Positions 30,339 through 40,485 of a DNA stretch of 64,000 nucleotides are shown here, piece by piece. A program made the translations under genes and the position numbers. Numbering within the stretch: position 1 is the first letter of the stretch; every line of letters starts with the position of its first letter. The stretch is taken from positions 1 to 64,000 of the forward strand of contig NZ_JBFTXJ020000006.1 of assembly GCF_041379945.2 (NCBI RefSeq). Direction: 5' to 3'. The notes beneath the pieces were generated by a model. That model was not told where the DNA came from. It worked only from the letters and a program-made list of their open reading frames with translations, and did no database searches. The DNA comes from Aneurinibacillus sp. REN35. Its GTDB lineage: Bacteria; Bacillota; Bacilli; Aneurinibacillales; Aneurinibacillaceae.

Positions 30339-31478
30339 ATGCAGGAAATTTACTTAGATCACGCAGCGACAACACCCGTACATCCAGACGTATTGGAAGC
30401 GATGCTTCCGTATTATCGGGATGCGCATGGCAATCCTTCAAGCATGCATCGCTTCGGTCAGCGGACAAGGCATGTGGTAGATGATGCCCGGACAGTGATT
30501 GCCCGTGCCATTAATGCCGCACCGGGCGAAATTATTTTTACCAGCGGCGGTACAGAAGCGGATAATATGGCATTGATTGGTGTGATGGAGGCGAATAAGG
30601 AGAAGGGTAAGCACATCATTACAAGTCAGATTGAGCATCATGCTGTGCTGCATACATGTGAATATCTAGAAGCGCTTGGTTACGAAGTGACATATCTGCC
30701 CGTAGACGAGATGGGGCGAGTAGCTGTTGAAGATGTGGAGCAGGCTATTCGACCGGATACCGTTTTAATTAGCATCATGTTCGGCAATAACGAGGTAGGT
30801 ACACTGCAGCGTGTCGGCAAAATTGGTAAGCTGGCTATGGAGCATCAGGTGTATTTCCATACAGACGCGGTGCAAGCATTTGGCATTGAAGAGATCGATG
30901 TGAAGCGTCTGCATATTGACTTATTGTCTGTATCGGCACACAAAATCAATGGACCAAAGGGAATAGGTGCGTTATACGTACGCCGTGGGATCAAAATTGC
31001 TTCCCGCATGCATGGGGGCAATCAGGAGAAAAAGCGCCGCGCCGGTACGGAGAATGTACCTGGTATCGCTGGATTTGCCCGTGCTGTTGAGATCGCTATG
31101 AAGACGCGCGAGGCGAGGCGGGCAGAGTATATGAAGCTGCGTACAGCCATGCTTCGTGTGTGGGATGAGCAGAAAATACAGTACGTACTAAACGGTCATC
31201 CTGAGTTTTATATGCCTCATATTCTTAATGTGAGCTTTCCGCAGATCAAGACGGATGCGATGCTGATGCATCTTGATCTTGTAGGGGTTGCAGGTGCGAG
31301 CGGGTCGGCATGCACCTCTGGCTCGCTTGAGATTTCGCATGTACTGACAGCGATGAATCTGCCGCAGGAGCGGCTCGTATCAGCCATTCGCTTCAGCTTC
31401 GGCTACGGAAATGATGAAGCGCAAGTACAGGAAGCGGCGGAGCGTATCGCCCACATTCTCACACGAAGTCAAGAATAG
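30339..31478 (+). CDS. iscS: Cysteine desulfurase (NifS/IscS family, YrvO-like)
   Basis: A 379-residue PLP enzyme. The N-terminus is IYLDHAATTPVHPDVLEAM. The PLP-lysine motif is SVSAHKINGPKG, and the active cysteine lies in GASGSACTSGSLEISHVL. It releases sulfur from cysteine as an enzyme persulfide for tRNA thiolation or Fe-S assembly. In B. subtilis the next gene is mnmA, which accepts this sulfur; here the gene is followed by a terminator and mnmA is not in the window. AAGGAGCAG precedes the ATG. Confidence 0.93.
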   Translation: MQEIYLDHAATTPVHPDVLEAMLPYYRDAHGNPSSMHRFGQRTRHVVDDARTVIARAINAAPGEIIFTSGGTEADNMALIGVMEANKEKGKHIITSQIEHHAVLHTCEYLEALGYEVTYLPVDEMGRVAVEDVEQAIRPDTVLISIMFGNNEVGTLQRVGKIGKLAMEHQVYFHTDAVQAFGIEEIDVKRLHIDLLSVSAHKINGPKGIGALYVRRGIKIASRMHGGNQEKKRRAGTENVPGIAGFARAVEIAMKTREARRAEYMKLRTAMLRVWDEQKIQYVLNGHPEFYMPHILNVSFPQIKTDAMLMHLDLVGVAGASGSACTSGSLEISHVLTAMNLPQERLVSAIRFSFGYGNDEAQVQEAAERIAHILTRSQE

Positions 31479-31491
31479 AATAACGAATCAG

Positions 31492-31534
31492 GAGGCAAGA
31501 TGGGGACGTGTTCGCCATCTTGCCTCTTCTTTTT
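31492..31534 (+). terminator. Terminator after cysteine desulfurase
   Basis: GAGGCAAGATGG (31492-31503) pairs with CCATCTTGCCTC (31515-31526), 12 bp, followed by a T-rich run. Confidence 0.9.
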
Positions 31535-31583
31535 GCATCGTGTGTTGCAGGTGGATAAGCCGTTGGGTTTATCCGTAATTTTC

Positions 31584-31612
31584 TGCTGTCGGCGCTGATT
31601 TTCTGGTATAGT
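31584..31612 (+). promoter_or_regulatory. Extended -10 promoter of the TPR gene
   Basis: TGG-TATAGT (31604-31612) forms an extended -10. TGCTGT 17 bp upstream is a poor -35. Confidence 0.4.
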
Positions 31613-31653
31613 AAAAGAAAGTTCAACAGGGTTTAGGAAAAGGGGGCGTACGC

Positions 31654-32322
31654 TTGAGAAAAACAGCGGAAGAATATAATGACTTAGGATTACAGGAACT
31701 GGCACAGGGACATTTTGAGGAAGCACTCAAGTTGTTTGAGAAGGCGATTACAGAGGATAATACATATGCAGAGCCATACTGTAATGTTGGCAACATTCTA
31801 GCGGCGACCGGCCATGAAAATGATGCGGTGCAGTGGTTTTCCCGCGCGATTGACCTGGATTCCGGGCTCGCTTTGGCCTACTATGGAATGGGCAATTCCT
31901 ATTTTAATATCGGAAATTATGAGTCTGCCCGCGTTTCGTTTGAAAAGGCGAAGGATAAAGGAATGAAGCATCATGATCTGGAGTTTATGATTGCGATGTC
32001 CTATATGCAGAGCGAAAAGCTGGAGAAGGCGATCGAGCATTTTGATGCGTGCTTGCAGGAAGAGCCCGGTGATGTGGAGGCGCATTTTAATAAAGGGATG
32101 TCCTATGCGCGTATGGGAAAAATTGAAGAAGCACAAGAAGTCTTTCTACAAACGCTTGAGCTTGAGCCGGAGCATGACGATGCGCTGTATAATCTCGGCG
32201 TCGCGTATGCCTTTTTAGAACAGATGGAGGAAGCCAAGCGGCAGTTCGAGAAAGCACTGGAGATTAATCCAGGCCATATTCTGGCACAGAATGCGCTGAC
32301 TGAGATGAACAAGACGGAATAA
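31654..32322 (+). CDS. Tetratricopeptide-repeat protein (YrrB-like)
   Basis: A 222-residue protein made almost wholly of about six TPR units, for example YNDLGLQELAQGHFEEALKL, PYCNVGNILAATGHENDAVQ and ALYNLGVAYAFLEQMEEAKR. It has no signal or membrane segment, so it is a cytoplasmic scaffold. The partner is unknown. TTG start at 31654 after GGGGG. The position between the cysteine desulfurase and PRC-barrel genes matches yrrB of B. subtilis. Confidence 0.85.
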   Translation: MRKTAEEYNDLGLQELAQGHFEEALKLFEKAITEDNTYAEPYCNVGNILAATGHENDAVQWFSRAIDLDSGLALAYYGMGNSYFNIGNYESARVSFEKAKDKGMKHHDLEFMIAMSYMQSEKLEKAIEHFDACLQEEPGDVEAHFNKGMSYARMGKIEEAQEVFLQTLELEPEHDDALYNLGVAYAFLEQMEEAKRQFEKALEINPGHILAQNALTEMNKTE

Positions 32323-32400
32323 GGGAAGGCTGGTATCATTCGTCTGCATAGCCGGAATGGTTTGCTCCATACTAGAAGGTATGGAAGGAGATGAGCGTCC

Positions 32401-32883
32401 ATGCAACGGGTACGCGACGTCATTGGACTTCCCGTTATCGAACTGGAACAGGGCAATGAGGTGGGCTATGTCCAGGACCTTCTATTCGATGCGCAAAACA
32501 AACTGGTGGCTGTTCTGCTTGGAGAGCGCAGCTTTCTTAAGGACGGCCAATATGTGCCAGCAGAAGCAGTGCATGCAATTGGTACAGATTGTGTAGCGAT
32601 AGCCGAACGGCAGGCCATTGTATATGCGTCATCTCTTCCCCCCGGATGGACAAGCATTCAGACAGGTGCCGCTCCGATTCAAGGTAAGACGTTTGTCACC
32701 TCAGAAGGTAAACAGTTGGGGTTTGTGGAAGATGTTTACTTTCAAGTGGAATCGGGCAAGATAGTAGGGTATGAGCTATCTAACGGATTGTTGTCGGACA
32801 TTGTGGACGGCCGTACCATCGTTCATGGCACTGAACGTCTAAAAATGGGTGAAGATGCGGTCATTGTCTCCGTAGAGGAGTGA
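32401..32883 (+). CDS. PRC-barrel domain protein (YrrD-like)
   Basis: A 160-residue protein with two PRC-barrel units. The first is VIGLPVIELEQGNEVGYVQDLLFD (about residues 6-30), the second is GKTFVTSEGKQLGFVEDVYFQVESGKIVGYELSNG (about 93-128). No membrane segment. Its role is unknown; B. subtilis YrrD is similar and lies at the same place. AAGGAG is 11 bases before the ATG. Confidence 0.85.
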   Translation: MQRVRDVIGLPVIELEQGNEVGYVQDLLFDAQNKLVAVLLGERSFLKDGQYVPAEAVHAIGTDCVAIAERQAIVYASSLPPGWTSIQTGAAPIQGKTFVTSEGKQLGFVEDVYFQVESGKIVGYELSNGLLSDIVDGRTIVHGTERLKMGEDAVIVSVEE

Positions 32884-32917
32884 AGATGACCTCTCCGCTT
32901 ACAGGGAGGAAGAAGCA

Positions 32918-33121
32918 ATGACAAATTGCCTGAACTGCCAGTCAAAAGACATCGGTAAGATCGGTACCAATCAATATTATTGCTGGAACTGCTGCATTGA
33001 ATTTACGGCTTCAGGAAATAAAGTATCCTCTGTCTTTCAGGTAGAAGAGGATGGAACGCTTCATTCACTGAACGATTTATTTTTTGACGATTGCCCACCG
33101 CCATTTGAGACCAATATGTAA
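32918..33121 (+). CDS. Small zinc-ribbon protein, unknown function
   Basis: A 67-residue protein beginning MTNCLNCQSKDIGKIGTNQ with two CxxC pairs (C4/C7 and C23/C26, the second as YYCWNCCIEF), the layout of a zinc ribbon. The C-terminal half is acidic (FFDDCPPP). A good ribosome site (GGGAGGAAG) precedes the ATG. It follows the PRC-barrel gene by 34 bases and is probably co-transcribed. I do not recognise a characterised homologue. Confidence 0.7.
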   Translation: MTNCLNCQSKDIGKIGTNQYYCWNCCIEFTASGNKVSSVFQVEEDGTLHSLNDLFFDDCPPPFETNM

Positions 33122-33133
33122 GGAGATGGATGC

Positions 33134-33340
33134 GTGATGCGTTCGTTTTGGATAGGAGCAGTCATTATGGCTGCATTTGGTCTCGTTCGCATGATGCGGT
33201 CAAAACCAAGCCGTGCAGATCGAGCTGCTCGATTAGGCAGACGTGTATTTCGTACGATAGGCTTTACAGGTATGCAAAAGATCCCTACGCGCTATATAGT
33301 CGGATTTGGCAGTCGGATGCTGCGTCGTATGGCGCGTTAG
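33134..33340 (+). CDS. Small basic membrane-anchored protein, unknown function
   Basis: A 68-residue protein with one N-terminal hydrophobic segment (about residues 4-20) and a strongly basic remainder rich in Arg (MMRSKPSRADRAARLGRR, then FGSRMLRRMAR). AAGGAG (33120-33125), overlapping the previous stop, lies 8 bases before the GTG at 33134; ATG at 33137 is an alternative. It ends in a strong terminator. Not recognised. Confidence 0.6.
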   Translation: MMRSFWIGAVIMAAFGLVRMMRSKPSRADRAARLGRRVFRTIGFTGMQKIPTRYIVGFGSRMLRRMAR

Positions 33341-33372
33341 AAAAGAATGGAACACATACAATAAGAATTGTC

Positions 33373-33416
33373 AGGCAGCCGCCGGGTGACCCGGTTGGCT
33401 GCCTTTTTGCTTTTTT
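33373..33416. terminator. Terminator between convergent genes
   Basis: AGGCAGCC (33373-33380) pairs with GGCTGCCT (33397-33404), with an inner GGGT/ACCC stem and T runs after it on the + strand. It lies between the small basic protein gene and the convergent chemoreceptor gene. Confidence 0.85.
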
Positions 33417-35391
33417 ATGATATTTTAAATGCGAGCGTCTCTTGGTGCGTTTTGGAGGCAAGCTGAGAGAGGGTGTCAATATTATAGGACATCTCTTCTA
33501 TGGCTAGGCTTTGCTCCTGTACAGAAGCCGCAACTTCAGTCAGGCCGCCTGATGTTTCTTGGCTGACCGCAGCAATAAATCGAATGCGCTCATGTAGATT
33601 TTTGACTAAAGACTGAATTTCTTCCTGCATCGTATCGATTCTCTCCATCTCCTCTTTTGTTTGTTCGGTTTTGCTAACAATATTCTCAAGCGCATGTCCG
33701 CCTTGATGCACCATTGCGATCTGCTGCTGTACCTGTTCTACATTCATTTCCATGGACCGAACCGTTACGGCTGTCTCGCTCTGCACGTGTTCTACAAGAC
33801 TAACGATTTCACTCGCTGCCTGTGCCGATTCCTCCGCAAGCTTGCGCACTTCATCTGCCACAACAGCAAATCCCCTGCCCTGTTGGCCTGCTCGGGCCGC
33901 TTCGATAGCAGCATTAAGTGCAAGCAGATTCGTTTGATCGGAGATAGCAGAGATGACGTGAACGATGCTACCGATTTCTTCGGAACGCTTCCCCAGCTTC
34001 TGCACAGTTTCTGTCGCGAAGATCACTGTTTGTGCAACAGTATCTAGATGGTGAATGGCTTTACTGACAGCTTCCATTCCTTCCTTGGCCGCTTGTCTTG
34101 TCTCTTTTGCTACAGTAAGCGCTTGTGAAGCGGCTGAGGTTGTTGCATCAACTTTTTGATGTGCTTCATTCATTTCTTGATGGACAAGCGAGAGGGTCCG
34201 TGCCTGCTCACCGATATTTTGTGTAATGTATTGAATTGTAGCGGCGACCTGGGAAGCGGCGGTTTCTGTCTCCTCCGCCTTAGCGGTGAGCTGTTCGGCA
34301 GTAGAAGACACTTCTTCAGCGGAACGCTGTGTTGTGCCGACCAGGCTGCGTAAATCCTCTGTCATTTGGTTAAAACCGTGCGCCAACTGACCGAGCTCGT
34401 CCTCCCGCTCTACGCGCACTCGCGTAGTTAAGTCTCCCTGTGCCGCCCGTTCAAAATTCTCCTGTACATGCTGAATAGGCCGTACGAGCGTACGCTTCAT
34501 AAGAACAGAGAGAATGGTAATAAGAATAAGAAAAGAAATGCAAGAGATGCCAAGAATGACATAGCGAGTATGCCAGATCGCTGCGTAGGCTTCATCGCTT
34601 TCGATGGTGGCCGCAACAATCCATCCTGTTTGTTGAACAGGGTGAAAGGACATAAGCTTGTCCTTTCCATCAAAAGTATATTCCATCTGTCCTTTTTTTG
34701 TGTGCAGCATGGAGGCGCCGAACGGGTGATCCGTAATTTTCAGTGCGGCTATGTATTTTTTCACCGGATGGGCAAGAACCAATCCCTGTGCGTTGATAAG
34801 ATAAGCATAACCGGTTTGTCCGATTTTTACCTGCGCGATATGTGTTCCGATAGCATCAAGCTTCATCGCAGCTACAAGCAGGCTCCTGCCCCCGTTAATT
34901 GGCTCTACCAGATAGAAGAGAGCTTTGCCGTCTTGATCAGTAAGAAGATCGCTAATCGTACTTTTGCCGGACTGAAGAGCAGCATCAAGCACCTGCTGTT
35001 CAGGAAATGTTTTCCCGATGAGATACCCGTTTGAGCCGGCGATGATTCTGCCGTTTGGAAGCGCTACATACACCGCTTCATATTCCGGTTGGTTGCGTGT
35101 GATGGAAGTTAAGAAGCGGCCGGCTTCAAATGCCTGATCAGGTCTTGTATCAATCGCTTTGACAATCGGAAATTGTGCCAGTTGGAATAAAGAGCGCTGC
35201 TTATCCGAAAGATCCTTGCTGACCAGAAGAGCCGCTTCAGCAGAAGCCTGATCCATGCTGCGCAGCGCAGCTTCTCGTAATGATCCGCTTACACTGCGGT
35301 CCACAAAAAAATAGAGGGTAGCAAACGCTCCGATAATTACTACCGTTAATAACAGCATCAGCCGTCTCTGAAGTGTCAGTTGTTTTCTCAT
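33415..35391 (-). CDS. Methyl-accepting chemotaxis protein with dCache-type sensor
   Basis: A 658-residue receptor. Helix 1 is about residues 10-30 ([20 protein letters not shown]). The extracellular region, about 31-280, resembles a double-Cache/PAS fold and includes [16 protein letters not shown]. Helix 2 is [22 protein letters not shown], then HAMP ([22 protein letters not shown]). The signalling domain carries the hairpin tip [41 protein letters not shown]. The ligand is unknown. It follows a STAS-domain gene by 12 bases on the same strand. Confidence 0.95.
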   Translation of the reverse strand: MRKQLTLQRRLMLLLTVVIIGAFATLYFFVDRSVSGSLREAALRSMDQASAEAALLVSKDLSDKQRSLFQLAQFPIVKAIDTRPDQAFEAGRFLTSITRNQPEYEAVYVALPNGRIIAGSNGYLIGKTFPEQQVLDAALQSGKSTISDLLTDQDGKALFYLVEPINGGRSLLVAAMKLDAIGTHIAQVKIGQTGYAYLINAQGLVLAHPVKKYIAALKITDHPFGASMLHTKKGQMEYTFDGKDKLMSFHPVQQTGWIVAATIESDEAYAAIWHTRYVILGISCISFLILITILSVLMKRTLVRPIQHVQENFERAAQGDLTTRVRVEREDELGQLAHGFNQMTEDLRSLVGTTQRSAEEVSSTAEQLTAKAEETETAASQVAATIQYITQNIGEQARTLSLVHQEMNEAHQKVDATTSAASQALTVAKETRQAAKEGMEAVSKAIHHLDTVAQTVIFATETVQKLGKRSEEIGSIVHVISAISDQTNLLALNAAIEAARAGQQGRGFAVVADEVRKLAEESAQAASEIVSLVEHVQSETAVTVRSMEMNVEQVQQQIAMVHQGGHALENIVSKTEQTKEEMERIDTMQEEIQSLVKNLHERIRFIAAVSQETSGGLTEVAASVQEQSLAIEEMSYNIDTLSQLASKTHQETLAFKIS

Positions 35392-35403
35392 ATGTTCCCT
35401 GCT

Positions 35404-35769
35404 TTAGTACTCAAGGATCGAGGCGTTCATATTATATTCTTCTTCGCACGCTGTAATTGCAGATAAAACATCTGGATAGACGCGCAGTACGCGGTCAAGC
35501 TTGGAGTAGTGGAGCAATTTATACCAAGGAGCCGCACCTGCAACCAGCACACTTTCTTTATTTTCAGTGTGGCATTTCTTACTGAAAGAAAACAGGATGG
35601 CAAGCCCTGTACTGTCTATGCTTGTCAAGCGGGAGACATCGAGAATATAGCGGTCATGGTCTGCATGGATGTAGGAGAGTAGCTCCTTAGAGATCATGCG
35701 TGAATTTCCATAATGAATCTCGCCTGTAAGAGAGATGATTCGATAGCCCTGCTCATGTGTTATAAACAT
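35404..35769 (-). CDS. STAS-domain protein (anti-sigma-factor-antagonist-like)
   Basis: A 121-residue single STAS domain. The switch-loop motif VSRLTSIDSTGLAILFSF carries the serine that is phosphorylated in SpoIIAA/RsbV. ATG at 35769 is used because AGGGGA lies about 7 bases upstream; a TTG two codons earlier is possible. No anti-sigma kinase is adjacent; the downstream gene is a chemoreceptor, so the role may be in sensory signalling rather than sigma control. This is inference. Confidence 0.8.
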   Translation of the reverse strand: MFITHEQGYRIISLTGEIHYGNSRMISKELLSYIHADHDRYILDVSRLTSIDSTGLAILFSFSKKCHTENKESVLVAGAAPWYKLLHYSKLDRVLRVYPDVLSAITACEEEYNMNASILEY

Positions 35770-35982
35770 TTTCAATCCCCTTTTTTTTAGGAACTTGCGA
35801 ACTAGTATGTTTTTATCATACAGATGGATTTTTGGAGAAATGTTAATAGATTATAAAATTTTGGTTAAAAAGGAAGGAAAATATCGAAAAAACAACGCCA
35901 GTTATCACCGCTTCCATAAATGCAATGTCTCTTTTCGCGCATACTACAACTACAAATGCTATAGCGAGCGGAAGTGAAGCAG

Positions 35983-37068
35983 ATGGAGAAGATTACACGA
36001 ACAAACTGGCTGTATTTTATGGTGGTTGTGCTGTTAGTGCTGTCGATTATATTTTTACTCGGCAAAGTAGGCGTCTTTTTTATTGGAGCTATTGAGATTA
36101 TAAAAAAAGTACTGACACCGTTCTTTTTCGCGTTAATTATTGCGTATTTGCTAAACCCTGTGGTTACCTTTTTGACAGAGCGGCATTTTCCGCGTGGGCT
36201 GGCAGTGTTTCTAATCTACACGCTATTTTTTCTATTTCTCCTTTTCATCGTCATTAATGCGGGTCCGATTCTCATGCGAGAGTACAAAGAACTGTCAGAC
36301 AAGTTCCCGGAGTTAATGGGTACATACAGAAGCTGGATCGGACAGATGCGCATTCAGCAGGCACGAACTCCCTTTTCGCTTCACGGGGGACTTTCGGCGA
36401 GCATTCAGCAGATGGAGTTGGCAATGACACAGTATGTGAATGGTTTGTTTACAGGCATGGATAGCTGGGTGGAGAAAATTCTGCTTGTATTATTGATTCC
36501 GTTCATTGTGTTTTATATGTTAAAGGACATGAAGCCAATGCAGAACGGTGCGCTGCTCCTTGTACCACACCAGCACCGTCCGACGGTACGGCGGATGCTG
36601 CATGACATTGATACAGCTCTTGGCCATTATGTGCGCTGTCAGTTGATCGTGTGTGGGGTGATCGGTACACTGGCTTATGCGGGGTATTTCTTTATTGGTT
36701 TACCTTACGCGATTGTTTTTGCCGCCTTTGTGGCGATTACAAATATTATTCCATACATCGGTCCTGTATTCGGTGCGGCTCCAGCTATTTTATTCGCCCT
36801 TACAATATCCTGGAAGGTTGCGCTCTATGCTTTAATTGTTAATGCGGTTATCCAAGTGCTTGAGAGCAATATTGTGGCCCCGTTCATTGTAGGGAAGTCC
36901 CTGCACATGCATCCGCTCTTGATTATTGTCTCTGTAATGATTGGAGGAGAGATTGCAGGAATCGTGGGTCTCATTCTTGCGGTTCCGCTTGTGGCAAGCC
37001 TTAAAGTAGTTTTGCAGCACATTATGATTCATACCGTAAGAAAAACAGAATGGCAGGATGAGGGTTAA
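35983..37068 (+). CDS. AI-2E family transporter (PerM/YrrI-like)
   Basis: A 361-residue polytopic membrane protein. Two helix pairs at the N-terminus flank a soluble region (about 95-160). The C-terminal half contains GLPYAIVFAAFVAITNIIPYIGPVFGAAPA and LESNIVAPFIVGKSLHMHPLLIIVSVMIGGEIAGIVGLILAVPL, which define the family. Members export small molecules or ions; the AI-2 role is not general. ATG at 35983 follows GGAAG by 8 bases; GTG at 35974 is an alternative. It lies directly upstream of the alaS promoter, as yrrI does in B. subtilis. Confidence 0.88.
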   Translation: MEKITRTNWLYFMVVVLLVLSIIFLLGKVGVFFIGAIEIIKKVLTPFFFALIIAYLLNPVVTFLTERHFPRGLAVFLIYTLFFLFLLFIVINAGPILMREYKELSDKFPELMGTYRSWIGQMRIQQARTPFSLHGGLSASIQQMELAMTQYVNGLFTGMDSWVEKILLVLLIPFIVFYMLKDMKPMQNGALLLVPHQHRPTVRRMLHDIDTALGHYVRCQLIVCGVIGTLAYAGYFFIGLPYAIVFAAFVAITNIIPYIGPVFGAAPAILFALTISWKVALYALIVNAVIQVLESNIVAPFIVGKSLHMHPLLIIVSVMIGGEIAGIVGLILAVPLVASLKVVLQHIMIHTVRKTEWQDEG

Positions 37069-37098
37069 TTGACAGCGAAGATGGTGAATCTGTATAAT
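37069..37098 (+). promoter_or_regulatory. Promoter of the alaS T-box transcript
   Basis: Perfect TTGACA (37069-37074) and TATAAT (37093-37098) with an 18-bp spacer, starting one base after the AI-2E-family gene stop. Confidence 0.85.
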
Positions 37099-37104
37099 AA
37101 ATAA

Positions 37105-37388
37105 TGCTGTAAACAATTCCATGATTGCTAATTCGTTGAAGGAATAAGTAGGTGGATGCCCTTGTACAGAGAGAAGATTCCAAGGTTGAGAGAATCTTCA
37201 CAAGAAGAGCCGTCGAATGCTACTCCTGAGAGCAGGATGATCAGAACCCTGCCGGGCTTTATTCAATCGCCCGTTATCCGTAAAACAAGGCGATCCGTCT
37301 GCCTCATGAGCAGCGGATAAGCAGGGTGGTACCGCGTGAGAAGACAAGCTCTCGTCCCTGAAGAAATTCTGGGATTGAGAGCTTTTTT
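37105..37388 (+). promoter_or_regulatory. T-box leader of alaS, Ala (GCU) specifier
   Basis: The core AGGGTGGTACCGCG is at 37323-37336. The specifier loop reads GAA-U-GCU-A with GCU (Ala) at 37219-37221. The terminator is AAGCTCTC (37346-37353) with GAGAGCTT (37377-37384) and a T-run. The antiterminator bulge UGGU can pair with the A73-CCA end of tRNA-Ala. It accounts for nearly all of the 357-base gap before alaS. Confidence 0.95.
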
Positions 37389-37425
37389 AGCTTTCTTTAT
37401 ATTTTCATATGGGGGTAAGTTCAAA

Positions 37426-40062
37426 ATGAAACATATGTCAGCTGCTGAAATTCGTCAAAAGTATCTGGATTTCTTCGTCAGCAAAGGTCATCGCATCGAA
37501 CCGAGTGCGCCGCTCATCCCAATTGATGATGCTTCGCTGCTCTGGATCAACAGCGGGGTTGCGACCTTAAAGAAATATTTTGACGGCCGTGTTATTCCGG
37601 AAAATCCGCGTATTACCAACTCACAAAAATCCATTCGTACAAACGATATTGAAAATGTCGGAAAAACTGCACGCCATCATACTTTTTTTGAGATGCTGGG
37701 GAATTTCTCGATCGGAGATTATTTTAAGGAAGAAGCGATTGTATGGGCATGGGAATTCTTAACGAGCCCAGAGTGGATCGGCTTTGAAGCAGAGAAGCTA
37801 TCCATTACAATTCATCCGGAAGATGATGAAGCGTATGAGATTTGGAATAAGAAAGTAGGCATTCCTGATGAGCGCATCATTCGTTTAGAAGGGAACTTCT
37901 GGGATATTGGTGAGGGTCCATGCGGTCCGAACAGCGAAATTTTCTATGATCGCGGCGAGAAGTACGGTAACGATCCAAGTGATCCGGAATTGTACCCAGG
38001 CGGAGAAAACGAACGCTATCTTGAGATTTGGAACCTTGTATTCTCACAGTACAACCATAATCCAGATGGATCGTATACGCCGCTTCCGAAGAAAAACATT
38101 GATACCGGCATGGGGCTAGAACGCATGGCTTCTGTTATTCAAGACGTGGAGAATAATTTTGAGACGGATCTTCTATTCCCGATCATAGAAGCAACCTGCC
38201 ATATTGCAGGTGTGAAGTATGGTGAATCAAAAGAAAAAGATGTAGCGTTAAAAGTTATTGCTGACCATTCCCGTACCGTTGTCTTTGCGATTGGAGACGG
38301 TGCGCTTCCATCCAATGAAGGTCGCGGCTATGTCATTCGCCGTCTGCTGCGTCGTGCTGTTCGCTATGGGAAGGTACTGGGCATTGATAAGTCGTTCCTA
38401 TATACGCTGACACCGGTTGTTGGTGAGGTAATGAAAGCATATTATCCGGAAGTGCTGGAAAAGCGCGAGTTCATTGAGCGCGTCATTAAGAATGAGGAAG
38501 AGCGCTTCCATGAGACGCTCAATGATGGACTTCATATTCTTGAGCAGATGGTAGAAGCGGCAAAGAAAGAAGGCCAGACGCAAATTGGTGGACCGGAAGC
38601 GTTCAAGCTGTATGATACGTACGGTTTCCCGTTTGATTTAACAGAAGATTTCGCGGCTGAACAAGGGATGACTGTAGACCGCGAAGGCTTCGACACAGCG
38701 ATGGAAGAGCAGCGCGCCCGTGCTCGTGCCGCTCGCCAGGACGAGGATAGCATGCAGGTGCAGGGTGGTGCGCTTGGCGATATTAAAGTGAAGAGCGAAT
38801 TCGTCGGCTACAATGAACTTGTAATCAGTGCCAAGGTTGCTGCGATTGTGCATGAAAAACAGGCGGTTGATATGGTAGGCGCTGGTACGGAATGCCAGAT
38901 TATCCTTGATCGAACACCGTTCTACGCTGAGTCCGGCGGCCAGGTGGCGGATAAAGGGCAGATTCGTTCCGGTGAGGTAGAAGCAAAAGTACAGGATACA
39001 CAAAAAGGTCCCAATGGACAAAATGTGCATACGGTTCTGGTAGAACGAGGCACATTAAAGGTAGGCGACACGGTAGAAGCGGTCGTAGATCGTGCTTCAC
39101 GTGCTGATATTATTAAGAACCATACGGCAACGCACCTTTTGCACCGCGCCCTAAAAGATGTACTAGGTACACACGTAAATCAGGCAGGTTCTCTGGTTGC
39201 GCCAGATCGCCTTCGCTTTGACTTCTCTCACTTTGGCGCGGTTACGACAGAAGAGCTCGAGCAGATCGAGAAAAATGTAAATGAGCAAATCTGGCGTAAT
39301 ATTGACGTAAACATTACGCGCAAGTCGCTAACAGAAGCAAAAGCAATGGGTGCGATGGCACTGTTTGGTGAGAAGTATGGTGATGAAGTACGCGTCGTAC
39401 AGGTTGGCGATTATAGCTTAGAGCTGTGCGGTGGCTGTCATGTAAACAATACCGCTGAGATCGGCCTGCTCAAAATTGTAAGCGAAGCGGGTATCGGAGC
39501 GGGTACGCGCCGGATCGAGGCTGTGACAGGCCGCATGGCATACGAGTATTTAAATAAACAATTGCAGACGCTTAAGTCTGTGGCAGATGAATTGAAAACA
39601 AACATCGCTAATGTACCACAGCGGATTGAGTCGCTGCGTGGCGAGATGAAAGCAATGGAGCGTGAGAACGAATCGCTGCGCGCGAAGCTAAGCAATCTTG
39701 AAGCATCTTCGCTTACCGATCAGGTTGCAGACGTTAAAGGGGTTAAAGTGCTTGCAGCAAAAGTAAATGGTGTCGATATGGATAATTTACGTACAATGGT
39801 AGATGAGCTGAAAGCAAAGCTTGGCTCAGGTATCGTCGTACTTGGTTCTGTAAAAGACGATAAAGTAAATATTGTTGCTGGAGTAACGGCTGATCTTGTT
39901 AAACAAGGCCTTCATGCGGGTAAAGCGGTAAAAGAAGTAGCAGCACGTTGCGGCGGCGGCGGCGGTGGTCGCCCTGACATGGCACAGGCAGGTGGAAAAA
40001 ACCCAGCACAGCTTCCTGAAGCGCTTGAATTTGTGAAGGATTGGGTTAGCGAGCAGATGTAG
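37426..40062 (+). CDS. alaS: Alanyl-tRNA synthetase
   Basis: An 878-residue protein, the same length as B. subtilis AlaS. It starts [17 protein letters not shown]. Class II core motifs are [18 protein letters not shown] and [13 protein letters not shown]. The editing domain has [12 protein letters not shown] and the zinc motif CGGCHVNN. The C-terminal domain ends with the glycine run [17 protein letters not shown]. The reading frame is open further upstream through the T-box, but the family N-terminus and GGGGGT ribosome site fix the ATG at 37426. Confidence 0.97.
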   Translation: MKHMSAAEIRQKYLDFFVSKGHRIEPSAPLIPIDDASLLWINSGVATLKKYFDGRVIPENPRITNSQKSIRTNDIENVGKTARHHTFFEMLGNFSIGDYFKEEAIVWAWEFLTSPEWIGFEAEKLSITIHPEDDEAYEIWNKKVGIPDERIIRLEGNFWDIGEGPCGPNSEIFYDRGEKYGNDPSDPELYPGGENERYLEIWNLVFSQYNHNPDGSYTPLPKKNIDTGMGLERMASVIQDVENNFETDLLFPIIEATCHIAGVKYGESKEKDVALKVIADHSRTVVFAIGDGALPSNEGRGYVIRRLLRRAVRYGKVLGIDKSFLYTLTPVVGEVMKAYYPEVLEKREFIERVIKNEEERFHETLNDGLHILEQMVEAAKKEGQTQIGGPEAFKLYDTYGFPFDLTEDFAAEQGMTVDREGFDTAMEEQRARARAARQDEDSMQVQGGALGDIKVKSEFVGYNELVISAKVAAIVHEKQAVDMVGAGTECQIILDRTPFYAESGGQVADKGQIRSGEVEAKVQDTQKGPNGQNVHTVLVERGTLKVGDTVEAVVDRASRADIIKNHTATHLLHRALKDVLGTHVNQAGSLVAPDRLRFDFSHFGAVTTEELEQIEKNVNEQIWRNIDVNITRKSLTEAKAMGAMALFGEKYGDEVRVVQVGDYSLELCGGCHVNNTAEIGLLKIVSEAGIGAGTRRIEAVTGRMAYEYLNKQLQTLKSVADELKTNIANVPQRIESLRGEMKAMERENESLRAKLSNLEASSLTDQVADVKGVKVLAAKVNGVDMDNLRTMVDELKAKLGSGIVVLGSVKDDKVNIVAGVTADLVKQGLHAGKAVKEVAARCGGGGGGRPDMAQAGGKNPAQLPEALEFVKDWVSEQM

Positions 40063-40141
40063 TACAGCTTTGAAAAAAGGAATTCGATAGTTTGGGGCGA
40101 ATATGAAAAGGAAGAAGATCCTTTGAAAGAGGTGCTAGGCA

Positions 40142-40402
40142 GTGAGTTCCATGGATCATACCATGAAGTTCAATTTTAAGCAGGATGAGGTGGAAGTCGA
40201 AGCCAGGGAGGTCTTGCTTCAGGTGTATGGAGCACTTGAGGAGAAAGGCTATAATCCCATTAATCAAATCGTCGGATATTTAATCTCCGGCGATCCGGCT
40301 TATATTCCGCGCCATAACAATGCGCGTACGCTTATCCGCAAGCTAGAGCGCGACGAGTTAATCGAGGAGCTTGTTCGTTCATATCTTCGCTCAAATCGGT
40401 AG
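40142..40402 (+). CDS. ireB: IreB-family regulatory phosphoprotein (YrzL, DUF965)
   Basis: An 86-residue protein starting [12 protein letters not shown], with [49 protein letters not shown], the invariant family core. IreB is a Ser/Thr-kinase substrate affecting cephalosporin resistance in Enterococcus. The early Thr (T7) fits the phosphosite region. GTG start at 40142 after AAAGAGG. It belongs to the alaS-ireB-ruvX-DUF1292 cluster conserved across Firmicutes. Confidence 0.93.
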   Translation: MSSMDHTMKFNFKQDEVEVEAREVLLQVYGALEEKGYNPINQIVGYLISGDPAYIPRHNNARTLIRKLERDELIEELVRSYLRSNR

Positions 40403-40485
40403 TGCGATGAAGAATTCCTAACGCATGCTGCCTCTTCTTTAACAAAGAAGAGGTGCGTCGTGCGGATACGATTAGGAGAGAATAT

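Noticed and set aside
37336-37425. N-terminal extension of AlaS
   Set aside because: The open frame runs through the T-box antiterminator and terminator. The family N-terminus and a ribosome site place the start at 37426.
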